Shown here: piece after piece, positions 1-7,534 of the stretch | How positions within the stretch are numbered: position 1 is the stretch's first letter | How the letters are laid out: every line of letters starts with the position of its first letter | Assembly: GCA_902168185.1 (NCBI GenBank) | Contig: CABHOV010000030.1 | Coordinates: 1 to 64,000 of the forward strand | Source of the DNA: an uncultured Bacteroides sp. | Lineage (GTDB): Bacteria; Bacteroidota; Bacteroidia; Cytophagales; Cyclobacteriaceae | Reading direction: 5' to 3' | Length of the DNA stretch: 64,000 nt | The notes under the pieces: model-generated | Seen by the model: only the letters and a program-made list of their open reading frames with translations | Told to the model about the DNA's origin: nothing | The model's database searches: none | Translations under genes and position numbers: made by a program

Positions 1-468
1 ACTCTATATTTTGCGTACCTGTGGCGATACCGTGCATTCCGATGGATACTCTATCGCCCGGATATTCGTGGAACTTGGGGAGGTTTATTGACATCTAATT
101 GGATAGGTCCAAAGGGTTTAGTAGAACCAAAGCCGTTTTTTATAGTAGTCCATCAAAACTTCCTAAATCTGAAATTCACAACTTTTACAGATAATTTCAT
201 GGCCGTCTCTTACTCGGAGAATTTAATTTTTGATGACAATAGAAGCCGTCAAAAAATAGTTTACTTATATATGAAAGACACCTCAGATATCGGGATACAA
301 GAAAAAAACGAGGGCGTTACCGAACTAAGAATTATTGGAAGGAATCCGAATAGAATGGAAGGAAGATATTGGACAAATATTAACACAAAAGGCACTATTG
401 AAGTTAAATTACTATCGCGAGAACATGTAGAATCCTTTTCGGAATGCTCTAAATTAATTCGCCAATGA
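1..468 (+). CDS. optE: Cap15-like 2TM-beta effector, 3' part (Panoptes OptE-type)
   Basis: The reading frame is open to the left edge of the window, so the N-terminus is missing; 155 codons plus stop are present. The visible part starts with aromatic, basic residues (end of the transmembrane segment). A motif of the form PDIRGTWGG..TSNWIG follows, then a beta-rich C-terminal domain with RYWTNINTKG. This layout is typical of the SMODS-associated 2TM beta-strand (Cap15-like) family, whose beta-barrel binds a cyclic nucleotide and controls membrane disruption. An internal TTG at 88 gives an open frame but would cut the conserved domain and is not the start. The stop overlaps the next gene's ATG (ATGA). 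Pairing with an mCpol gene suggests an effector held inactive by the mCpol product; this is inference from the described Panoptes system. Family call likely, system call moderately sure. Confidence 0.75.
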   Translation, partial: TLYFAYLWRYRAFRWILYRPDIRGTWGGLLTSNWIGPKGLVEPKPFFIVVHQNFLNLKFTTFTDNFMAVSYSENLIFDDNRSRQKIVYLYMKDTSDIGIQEKNEGVTELRIIGRNPNRMEGRYWTNINTKGTIEVKLLSREHVESFSECSKLIRQ

Positions 469-827
469 TGAAGTTTATCCGGTTAGACGCAGACAATGTC
501 GGTGATAAAATAGAGTTCGCTCTGTTAAGCGGGCGTGTTAACGATGCACAGCAAATTCATAATTTAGTTCAATATGCAATGGATGAGATTCGTGAAACCG
601 TCAACACGTTCCCTTCTTGGAAAATCCTTATGCATGGATGTGATGATATTTTAATTGAGATTCCGAGCGAGGACAAATTTCAAGATGAAATTCAGTCAAT
701 AAAATCAAAATTTCAAAATAGGACCGGTTGTTCACTTAGCATTGGAATTGGAGATTCTCTTCAAGAGGCTCTTCTTAATTTACGAATTGCTAAGTTAAAA
801 GGCAAAGACACCATTGTAGGGTTGTGA
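465..827 (+). CDS. optS: Minimal CRISPR polymerase (mCpol) cyclase, Panoptes OptS-type
   Basis: This 120-residue protein matches the mCpol family, a stand-alone Cas10-like palm domain. Residues 6-17 contain the N-terminal metal-binding stretch RLDADNVGDKIE. Residues 58-61 are GCDD, in the place of the GGDD motif of Cas10 and GGDEF enzymes. The end (about 92-115) has SIGIGDS and LRIAKLKGK, the usual closing strand and helix of the polymerase palm. The length is that of a complete mCpol. It should make cyclic (oligo)nucleotides from NTPs. Its ATG overlaps the stop of the upstream 2TM-beta effector (ATGA), so the two are probably translationally coupled. In the reported Panoptes system the mCpol product is a decoy ligand that keeps the effector silent until phage nucleotide sponges remove it. 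No cas genes or CRISPR repeats are nearby. Confidence 0.85.
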   Translation: MMKFIRLDADNVGDKIEFALLSGRVNDAQQIHNLVQYAMDEIRETVNTFPSWKILMHGCDDILIEIPSEDKFQDEIQSIKSKFQNRTGCSLSIGIGDSLQEALLNLRIAKLKGKDTIVGL

Positions 828-1000
828 CGAAATCGACTCGCTGACTTTAACAAAATATGCTATCTTCACTCCCACATTACGAATTGAACTAAACGAATCT
901 ATTTGTAACGGTGGGAATTCGGGAAAGAGAATAACTATCGGTTACAAAAAAATTGATATCCAACGAGTAGGCGAAGAGTTCAGACTCCCTCCTCTTCAAT

Positions 1001-1519
1001 TCATTGATTAAATACCTTACCCCTTCTCCTGCGCACTTTGCTAAGCTCGGCAATATCCGACTGGTCGGTTTTACGATTAACAGTACGCTTATTTGCTATC
1101 AAATCATCGTAAGAAAGTATGCGAAGAGTAACGCCTCCGATGTCAATGATTACAGCCTTCGAATTACAACTTAAAAATGAATCTAAGCCTTCCATTATGG
1201 GAAGAAAATCTGTATGAAAATCTTCATGAGGAATTTTTAAGAACGTTCGCTTCTTGTCAAAAATTAACTCCTTTAGATCTGTCGTATCAACTTGCAATTC
1301 GTCAAGCGCTTGAACAAGGTTATGGTAATTCTCAGCCGTTGGGTTATACCAAAAATCAAGATCTGCTTTCAGGTTCGAGTTGACCTGACCTATTCCAGAA
1401 GGGCGATTAAAGCCGTAGTGACTAACTGCTGCTCCACCGACCACAAGATACTCTACGTGGTGTGAGTCGAGAACGCTGCATACCTTGATAAGATATTGCT
1501 TTAACTCCTCACTGATCAT
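1001..1519 (-). CDS. MNT-fold nucleotidyltransferase-like protein
   Basis: A 172-residue protein with a nucleotidyltransferase core: the helix before the turn is followed by VVGGAA (GG at 28-29), then a D-x-D pair at 53-55 (KADLDFW). A third acidic residue may lie near EDFHTDFLP (about 98-106). Such small enzymes occur as MNT-type antitoxins, AbiEii/MenT-like toxins or stand-alone aminoglycoside-type transferases; the sequence alone does not decide between them. It converges on the mCpol operon. A 56-codon frame ends 3 bases before its ATG, so the two are probably co-transcribed. The position beside an mCpol pair hints at a defence role, but this is only context. Confidence 0.65.
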   Translation of the reverse strand: MISEELKQYLIKVCSVLDSHHVEYLVVGGAAVSHYGFNRPSGIGQVNSNLKADLDFWYNPTAENYHNLVQALDELQVDTTDLKELIFDKKRTFLKIPHEDFHTDFLPIMEGLDSFLSCNSKAVIIDIGGVTLRILSYDDLIANKRTVNRKTDQSDIAELSKVRRRRGKVFNQ

Positions 1520-1522
1520 TGT

Positions 1523-1693
1523 TTATTGTGTATTTAGAGATTTCTTCGCTGAACCCTTTTTTCGGGAATGGGAAAAAATGTTCATCAAAGCTTTTGAAGC
1601 AGCCTCACGTTTTTTTTTCGGAACAGCGGCCATTAGCTCTCTCTCTAGTGCCTCCTTTTCCTCGATTCTATGGTATACAATTGCTTTAATCAT
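1523..1693 (-). CDS. Small basic protein upstream of nucleotidyltransferase
   Basis: A 56-residue frame starting with MIKAIVYHRIEEKEA and ending in a lysine/serine-rich tail (KKGSAKKSLNTQ). Its TAA is separated by only ACA from the ATG of the downstream nucleotidyltransferase, which suggests co-translation. The charged, helix-prone composition looks coding. The same frame stays open upstream of the ATG to a TGA (about 1738-1740). Beyond that TGA it continues with a coding-looking stretch (start MVKLGKQAWIVFVAQKREI) back to about 1848. The gene could therefore be a short intact partner, or the downstream half of a longer gene broken by one stop. No family is recognised. A plus-strand frame covering the same bases has poor composition and was not called. 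Confidence 0.45.
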   Translation of the reverse strand: MIKAIVYHRIEEKEALERELMAAVPKKKREAASKALMNIFSHSRKKGSAKKSLNTQ

Positions 1694-2015
1694 CAGACAA
1701 TCAAACGAGCCATTTAGCTCGATAGTTTTTCAAATTTCGCGCTTTTGGGCGACAAATACAATCCAGGCTTGCTTACCGAGTTTTACCATGATTGCTGAAA
1801 GATGGCTTAGTACAGTTACTCGTTGACCAAATCCAAAATATCCTTAATGCTTGCTATATAGTCTTAAAAGCACTTGAACGATTCAAAAACAACCTATATA
1901 TTTACCATCATACGGTTTGGATCGATTTGATCTGATTTGAACAGGCGGAAATTCGATACCTATAGATATAGTATAACGAATATCCCTGAGAGCGAGAATG
2001 ATATATAGTAAGTTT
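1694..2015. other. Intergenic region with possible decayed RNA unit
   Basis: No convincing protein gene apart from the in-frame extension noted for the small gene before it. Bases 1897-1918 (tatatttacc..atacggttt) are nearly identical to 3677-3698. In the second copy this element sits directly against the tRNA-like/terminator repeat; here 97 bases separate the two. The combination of an AT-rich promoter-like start, about 100 bases and a terminator suggests a small RNA unit or its relic. Confidence 0.35.
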
Positions 2016-2090
2016 TGTTCTCTGCGGCTCCACTGATACAAAGAAAATATGAAAGCCCGAATCAGGATGGTTCGGGCTTTTTGTTTTTTA
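2016..2090 (+). repeat. Direct repeat copy 1: tRNA/tmRNA-like 3' end plus terminator
   Basis: About 75 bases, roughly 85% identical by hand alignment to 3700-3773. It begins tgttctctgcggctccac, which resembles the T-arm/acceptor end of a tRNA or tmRNA without the final CA. The shared block atacaaagaaaatat follows, and it ends in an intrinsic terminator. Duplicated RNA 3' ends are common att scars of integrated elements; alternatively both copies are relics of one small RNA gene. No 5' half of a tRNA or tmRNA was found. Confidence 0.6.
2052..2089 (+). terminator. Intrinsic terminator within repeat copy 1
   Basis: Perfect stem AAAGCCCGAA / TTCGGGCTTT around a short loop, followed by a T-rich run (ttgtttttt). 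Strong rho-independent geometry on the plus strand; no intact plus-strand gene lies directly before it. Confidence 0.8.
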
Positions 2091-2267
2091 GATCAATATC
2101 ATACTAACATATTATTTGGATACTTCGGAGGAACAACGAATAGGTGAAACCGTTAATCGGTATACAGTAACCAAGACAGCACTATCCACTATCTTTACAA
2201 AACCTCAAAAAATAATATTATATATACTAAATGAATGGCTTTCTCCATGCCCATTTGCTGCTCATAA

Positions 2268-2504
2268 ATGATAAAAGAGGACACTCAACGTCCCTACCTG
2301 ACAAGTGCGGAGCTTGATATACTACATGCAAAAGATTTTTCAAGTGAAAGACTGCGTCAGGTACGAGATTTTGGAAAGGATATTCACTCGAGGCATTTTT
2401 TTTCGACATTACGGTTTCTGCTTAACAAAATCGCGAAATATGCAAAATATATACCTGATGTAAATACCATGATTAGCGTATACACTACTCGCTTCAGCGA
2501 CTAG
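2268..2504 (+). CDS. Hypothetical small protein
   Basis: A 78-residue frame with a charged, helix-prone centre (LTSAELDILHAKDFSSERL, then FGKDIHSRHFF). Composition is compatible with a gene or a gene fragment, but no family is recognised and the last residues look random. It lies between the two copies of the terminator repeat in the accessory segment. It could be the remnant of a longer gene. An opposite-strand frame at 2227-2409 has worse composition. Confidence 0.35.
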   Translation: MIKEDTQRPYLTSAELDILHAKDFSSERLRQVRDFGKDIHSRHFFSTLRFLLNKIAKYAKYIPDVNTMISVYTTRFSD

Positions 2505-2639
2505 ACTCCCTGTCTTTCTAAACAATCTCTCATCAACTCTAACTTCTTGAAACCTAAACTAAATAGATCACAAAAAATTCGATCGATCGGATAGGGGTCT
2601 TTCTATACTTTCTCTCAAATGCCGTTATCAAATGATCTC

Positions 2640-3270
2640 CTACTTTGCGCAGTGCTGATTGTAATACATCGCGATCGCCTCAATGTCGCCCTTTCGAAAC
2701 TCCTTGGCTTCGATCTGTTCACGTAAGCCCGGGCAGTCATCAAAATACTCTAGCATGTCTTTTCGCCAACGCAGACTTCGTGGCATCATTAGTTCACCTT
2801 TGCCCTTTTGAAAGATGAAATTGTCGGCCGTATATGTCACCCCAGGTGTATACCCCCCCATACCATTACTGTGACCTCCTGTAGTTTGTTTGTAGTAGTA
2901 GCGGTACAGTTTAACCGCACCATTTATCTCAAGTTTCAAAAACAGTTTCTCGGCATCGGAAAATATATCCCCAAGCCCGATCGTATTGGCACATGATATC
3001 ATACGGACCTCCATCCCCTCGTAGTTGAAGCGAATCTCGTCAGCATCTGTTGGACGAAGAGTCTTCTTTTTTCTTTTTTCCATTCTCATCGTAATAGCGA
3101 ACCTTATACTGGATGCGCTCGAAATTGGGTTCATTTCCGAGCAACGGTACTTTTATTTCAAAGGTAACATCTTGCGATTTTCCGTTAACGACTATAACTC
3201 CCTGAACTTTTTTGCCATAGGCACACAGTGATAATACCGCCAGTGCAATAGTAAATAAATGGATTCTCAT
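2640..3270 (-). pseudogene. Secreted Bacteroidota protein, frameshifted at an A-rich tract
   Basis: Two minus-strand frames together make one protein. The 5' frame (ATG at 3270) starts with a signal peptide (MRIHLFTIALAVLSLCAYG). It runs through PNFERIQYKVRYYDENGKKKK and then hits a stop after a few out-of-frame residues. The other frame resumes with TLRPTDADEIRF at about 3065 and ends at 2640. The break lies in an A6-G-A6-G tract around 3066-3082. Removing one A from the first run restores a continuous protein of roughly 210 residues, resembling a widespread secreted Bacteroidota family of unknown function. It may be a pseudogene, a phase-variable gene or a sequencing indel. A later ATG at 3134 would give a protein without a signal peptide and is less likely to be native. 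Confidence 0.65.
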
Positions 3271-3298
3271 TGTATATGCTATAAACTGCAAAGGTAAT

Positions 3299-3517
3299 TT
3301 ATCTTTTGGTGCAAGGCCATGACAGCCACCATTCTTTCTTTACAAAATTTTTCGGCATTCCGTAAGAACACCGAACACATGATGTTCTGTCTTTCATATT
3401 CAAATCACATTTGATTGTCATCAGCGGAATTCGGAATGAATCGTTTTGAGTTAAGCTATCATCCTCCTTAACATCATGTTTTGTAAGTGGGATCCATATC
3501 ATGTCACGTACACGCAT
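3299..3517 (-). CDS. Hypothetical small protein, weak
   Basis: A 72-residue frame (start MRVRDMIWIPLTKHDVKEDD) rich in charged and aromatic residues, with three cysteines in the second half. No signal peptide, no recognised family. It lies just upstream of the frameshifted secreted-protein gene on the same strand, 28 bases away. It may be real or chance; the high aromatic content near the end argues for caution. Confidence 0.25.
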   Translation of the reverse strand: MRVRDMIWIPLTKHDVKEDDSLTQNDSFRIPLMTIKCDLNMKDRTSCVRCSYGMPKNFVKKEWWLSWPCTKR

Positions 3518-3676
3518 AGTATATTCAGAACCTTGTTAGTGGTTAGATTTTTATTGCACACATTATACAACAATCTAATTAGCAAACAAATTACTTATAA
3601 GCCACTCGATAACTTAATAGAAACAATCACGCTTGGGATTTGTCGTCTATGACTTGCGCAAATCCGCCAGACAGGA

Positions 3677-3773
3677 TATATTTACCTTAATACGGTTTCT
3701 GTTCGCTGCGGCTCACACGATACAAAGAAAATATAAAAGCCAGAATCTGAATGATTCGGGCTTTTTGTTTTTA
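3677..3773 (+). repeat. Direct repeat copy 2: promoter-like element, tRNA-like end, terminator
   Basis: Bases 3677-3698 match 1897-1918 at all but three positions, and 3700-3773 match 2016-2090 at roughly 85%. Compared with copy 1, the 97 bases between these blocks are missing, so this is a deleted or processed version of the same unit. Its hairpin (3736-3767) pairs with one mismatch and is followed by tttttgttttt, so it should still terminate transcription. Confidence 0.55.
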
Positions 3774-3902
3774 GCTACTCTATCAGATTAAAGTGTATCA
3801 TCCAAGTATACTGATACCGATAAATTTCATTGAAATACTATCTCAATACAGAATCGCAATCTTAGAAGTCGGTGATGCTAATTGAAACTATACGCATTAA
3901 GA

Positions 3903-4538
3903 TTATCGAACCTTCAAATCCGCTAACAAATTATTATACTTCATCTGCGCTATAAGAAGCGCCTCGTAATAATACTTTACGTTCGCACTAAGAAAGTTTA
4001 GCCGATTCCAAAACTCAATTCCTTTATCGGAAGGAACAGCAGCAAAATTAAAACGTTCAACATTATACTGAGAGATGAATGTATTCCTGAATAATTCAAT
4101 ATTAGATTGATACCGCACATGCAAGTCGCGAAGTTTCAGATTTACCTCTTCAACATCCTTGATTGATTTCAGTTTCCTTATATCGATCAATTTCATATCT
4201 CCACTAAATAACATCGATTGATATGTGGAAGTCGTTGGCTCGAAGACATTATAGCTGAAGTAAGTACAATAAATGTTACCATTTGCTTTTTTATGGTTCA
4301 TGACATATAGGTCATTGAGTAATATTGTTAAGCTATCATGCTGAACTCCTACGACCTCGATGGCATCGATAATATTTGCACTATCTTTTTTAACATCATC
4401 GCGTAGATGATCTAATATTGTTGCCTGGTATTTTTCTTCCTTTTTTTGCTCAGCCCAACTGCTTATAAAGAATGCTAACAAAACACTAAGAAATACCATG
4501 GTAAATTCAGTAATCAGGTGAAGAATACGGCCTTTCAT
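3903..4538 (-). CDS. DUF6090 family membrane-anchored protein
   Basis: A 211-residue protein. One hydrophobic segment near the N-terminus (about 9-28, ITEFTMVFLSVLLAFFIS) is followed by SSWAEQKKEEKY and a long helical, charged domain with LRDDVKKDSANI. The N-terminal anchor with a W.E.....R helix after it is typical of DUF6090, a family found mainly in Bacteroidota whose function is not known. The bulk of the protein should lie outside the cytoplasmic membrane. It is read in the same direction as the large esterase gene upstream, but a hairpin lies between them, so separate transcription is likely. Confidence 0.7.
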   Translation of the reverse strand: MKGRILHLITEFTMVFLSVLLAFFISSWAEQKKEEKYQATILDHLRDDVKKDSANIIDAIEVVGVQHDSLTILLNDLYVMNHKKANGNIYCTYFSYNVFEPTTSTYQSMLFSGDMKLIDIRKLKSIKDVEEVNLKLRDLHVRYQSNIELFRNTFISQYNVERFNFAAVPSDKGIEFWNRLNFLSANVKYYYEALLIAQMKYNNLLADLKVR

Positions 4539-4570
4539 AAAAAACTAAAATTGTTTACATGAATACAAAT

Positions 4571-4595
4571 AAGACTGCAGATTTACTGCAGCCTT
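4571..4595 (-). terminator. Hairpin terminator after the T9SS esterase
   Basis: Stem with CTGCAG on both arms and AAG/CTT flanks around a 5-base loop; on the minus strand it is followed by a weak T-rich tail. It lies 18 bases after the stop of the minus-strand esterase gene. Confidence 0.5.
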
Positions 4596-4613
4596 ATTTT
4601 GAATATATATAGT

Positions 4614-7340
4614 CTATTTATTAAACAACTTAATCACCTTGCGGCCAGATTTTGTTTTTACTTCCAGCAGGTATAACCCACTGGACATGCTTTCTACCGG
4701 AAGATCAAGGGGTATAACAGAGGTGTCATCTGCCTGTAACTGTATTTCCTTAACGGTCTTACCTGTGCTTCCTGATACTTTCAATACAATGGAACCACTT
4801 TGTGGATTCCTGAAATGAATAAAGGTAGTGCCGGCAATCGGATTCGGATAAGCATATACCGAGCTGTTACTATATAATTCGACTTCAGAAGTTATTTTCT
4901 CATTGTGATGACCACCACCTATACGTGCGCCTGCTCCTGATAACCTTACGATCTCTATACCATTTACCTGTGTATTGTTGATGTCGCGCACAAATTCAAG
5001 ATCAAGTGTACCATCGGTAACTGTAACATCGGCTTCACGCTTCAACGCAGCCATGCCAGCTTCCGAGTATATATCGATATCATTAAAGGCAAGTATACCT
5101 TCTGCGTTTACATCGAATATACGTTGTCCTGCTCCGTTTACTGCACCGGTGCCGCCCTTCTCAGCAAAAAATAGTTTTACTTTGAACGATCCGTTGCCCG
5201 TAGGAAAATGCCAAATCATTGGTCCTACCGTTGTAGCATACCGGTTTCCACCAAATATATTGCTAGGTGCCCCGGTTGTATTTGTACCTGTCCATGTATT
5301 GCTGCCAGTGGTATAGGTAGCGCGAGTTATATCCAGGTAAGGAGAACGTCTGGTTGGATCCGTTCCCTCCTTATCAAGACCCCAGCTTAATTCCGGATCC
5401 GTAATTTCCAAACCTCCATTGTTGACACGGAATACTACAACGGGTTGCTGCTGCGCAGTTACGGTTACAACAGCGTCATCGTAAGACAAAGCGCCACGTG
5501 TATCCGTCACGGTCAACCGGAAAGTATATATACCTTGCAAAAGCCCGCTAGCGGATAGCGTTGCAGTAGCAATGCCGCTTAAGGTTGCTCCCGTTGGCCC
5601 ACTTACCTGCGTCCATATATAGGCGCCTATGGCGTCATCCGCATCAGTAGCTGCACCGCTTAATGTTGTCGAGTTTGTTGGAAGTGTGATGAATTGATCT
5701 GCGCCTGCATTGACAACCGGAGGTTCGTTAACAAGTACCTGTACATCGTCTGACGCTGTTGCATTCAAATTATCTTTTACCGTGGTGCGGAATATATAGT
5801 TGCCGGCCACTAGATTCGATATAGCCAACGATGTTGTGGTTCCTCCCGACATAGTAACAGAAGGCCCACTTACTTTTTCCCAGATATATTCCACTATGGT
5901 GCCATCACTGTCGGTAGCGTTCGCTGTTAGCGTTGTTGAGTTAGCCGGTAAATGAATGGTTACATCTGGCCCCGCATTAACGGTGGGCAATGCATTCGTA
6001 GCTGTTACGATTACCTGTACCTGATCGGTAGCAATAGCATTATTATTGTCAGTTACCTTCACTTCAAATATATAGGTACCGACTACGAGTTGCGAGAGAT
6101 TAGCTATAGCCTTTGTTGAATTTAAAATCGTTACAGAAGGCCCGCTAACCTTACTCCAGAGATATGATTTTATAGAACCGCCTGGATTAGGATCAGAAGC
6201 AGTAGCCGTTAACGTAGCAGTGTTAGCAGGAAGACTAACAACCTGATCTGCTCCCGCATTGACTACCGGCAGTTGATTCACTACCAATGTAACATCATCA
6301 TACGCATGTTGTCCTTTATCATTTACGGCCAACAAAATAAACGCGTGCGTACCCGGCTGCAAATTCGATAGTTTTAAATTGGCCGTTGTGAAATCCTTGA
6401 AGTCCATAAGGGTAAGTGTACCTCCGTTTTTCTTATACCAGTAATACGATGTAATGACATCTCCTGCATCGGGATCAGACGCAGTGGCGGTTAATGTAGT
6501 ATAATTTACCGGCCAGGTTATAATCTGATCCGACCCGCTAACAGTAGGCGGATTGTTTACGGTTGGCCTGTTCAGCAACAGAAACCATTCATATAGGTTG
6601 GGATTATATACCGAGTGGTCCGTGCGATAAGCGCGCTCATATGTTTTATTGTGGTCAGACCCAGGGTCGATTGTAAATATAGGGGCCGGGTCGGCTTTGA
6701 GTTTCACCATAGCATCCACCGGTATCTTACCATCAGACAAAGGAATCGCGGTGTCCTGATCGCCATGTATAGCCCACACGCGAATGTTGTTAGCTTCCGC
6801 TGCCGTACCATAGGCTGAGCTTCCATTAGCAGCCACCGGTACCATGGCACTGAACAATGTTTCGCCTGCAGTCATTTCATATCCTGCCGTCCAGCTTCCG
6901 CGACCGCCCATGCTTAATCCGGTAACATATAGTCTGTTTGGATCAATCTTATAGTGCGTCTTCGCCCAACGTGCAAAGGGTGCGCCTACACCTACAAAAT
7001 CCCATTGATTGGTTTGAGGTGAAAGGACAATAAAACATTCGTTTACTCCGCCAACTGTAAAGCACATGTCATGACCGTTCTTGATCATCTTGGGAGGGCC
7101 ATTTCCTACAAGCTTTTGCAAGTCGGTAGGTGTACCCATTCCTCTTTCACCCGACCCATGCAGAAATATAATGGCAGGGTAAAGTTGTGGAGAGGTAGAG
7201 TCATAACCGGCCGGGAGATACTCCAGGTAGCCACCATTTGTCCATTGCTTTGGAACTTGCCGGCTGGCGGGCTGTGCAACCAGGCGAACGGTGATAATAC
7301 AAGTGAAAAGTAAAATGAGGGTGATCATTTTTTGATTCAT
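4614..7340 (-). CDS. Secreted alpha/beta-hydrolase (esterase) with PKD repeats, malectin-like and T9SS sorting domain
   Basis: A 908-residue multidomain exported enzyme. Residues 1-22 are a signal peptide. An alpha/beta-hydrolase domain (about 35-258) has the oxyanion stretch IFLHGSGERG (58-67) and nucleophile motif GLSMGG (Ser143). The acid is probably Asp194 or Asp196 (HGDQD), and the base His230. Four PKD-type repeats follow (about 263-354, 357-446, 452-537, 540-628), each with NAGADQ or a variant and a closing V.V strand. A malectin-like domain (about 635-790) and a C-terminal T9SS sorting domain (about 828-908; YPNP, then SGLYLLEV and KVIKLF at the end) complete it. The hydrolase type resembles polysaccharide-active esterases or PHB-depolymerase-like enzymes; the substrate is not evident. 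It should be exported by T9SS to the surface or medium. Confidence 0.88.
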   Translation of the reverse strand: MNQKMITLILLFTCIITVRLVAQPASRQVPKQWTNGGYLEYLPAGYDSTSPQLYPAIIFLHGSGERGMGTPTDLQKLVGNGPPKMIKNGHDMCFTVGGVNECFIVLSPQTNQWDFVGVGAPFARWAKTHYKIDPNRLYVTGLSMGGRGSWTAGYEMTAGETLFSAMVPVAANGSSAYGTAAEANNIRVWAIHGDQDTAIPLSDGKIPVDAMVKLKADPAPIFTIDPGSDHNKTYERAYRTDHSVYNPNLYEWFLLLNRPTVNNPPTVSGSDQIITWPVNYTTLTATASDPDAGDVITSYYWYKKNGGTLTLMDFKDFTTANLKLSNLQPGTHAFILLAVNDKGQHAYDDVTLVVNQLPVVNAGADQVVSLPANTATLTATASDPNPGGSIKSYLWSKVSGPSVTILNSTKAIANLSQLVVGTYIFEVKVTDNNNAIATDQVQVIVTATNALPTVNAGPDVTIHLPANSTTLTANATDSDGTIVEYIWEKVSGPSVTMSGGTTTSLAISNLVAGNYIFRTTVKDNLNATASDDVQVLVNEPPVVNAGADQFITLPTNSTTLSGAATDADDAIGAYIWTQVSGPTGATLSGIATATLSASGLLQGIYTFRLTVTDTRGALSYDDAVVTVTAQQQPVVVFRVNNGGLEITDPELSWGLDKEGTDPTRRSPYLDITRATYTTGSNTWTGTNTTGAPSNIFGGNRYATTVGPMIWHFPTGNGSFKVKLFFAEKGGTGAVNGAGQRIFDVNAEGILAFNDIDIYSEAGMAALKREADVTVTDGTLDLEFVRDINNTQVNGIEIVRLSGAGARIGGGHHNEKITSEVELYSNSSVYAYPNPIAGTTFIHFRNPQSGSIVLKVSGSTGKTVKEIQLQADDTSVIPLDLPVESMSSGLYLLEVKTKSGRKVIKLFNK

Positions 7341-7534
7341 ACATCGAGGGGTTAAGTGTATATTAGGTTTAAAAGAATGTCTGCTATTCGGTGAGTATAA
7401 CTAATTAACGCTGCTACGAAGATAAGATGATGACGATATTTTCAAAGATATATACCCTAAAAATTCAATCAATTGCCAGGTGTAGGATAAGTTACCATCA
7501 AAATATTTACCTCTGGACAATAATATTCTGATAG

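Noticed and set aside
465-827. mCpol as part of a type III CRISPR-Cas locus
   Set aside because: No cas gene, no repeat-spacer array and no other CRISPR signal are in the window; the protein is a stand-alone minimal palm domain.
1485-1826. Plus-strand open frame of 113 codons
   Set aside because: It is antisense to a better coding frame, has serine/phenylalanine-rich random composition and no recognisable start region.
3060-3090. Programmed -1 frameshifting at A-AAA-AAG
   Set aside because: A slippery heptamer is present, but the frame needed is +1 (or -2), not -1, so an indel fits better than a programmed -1 shift.
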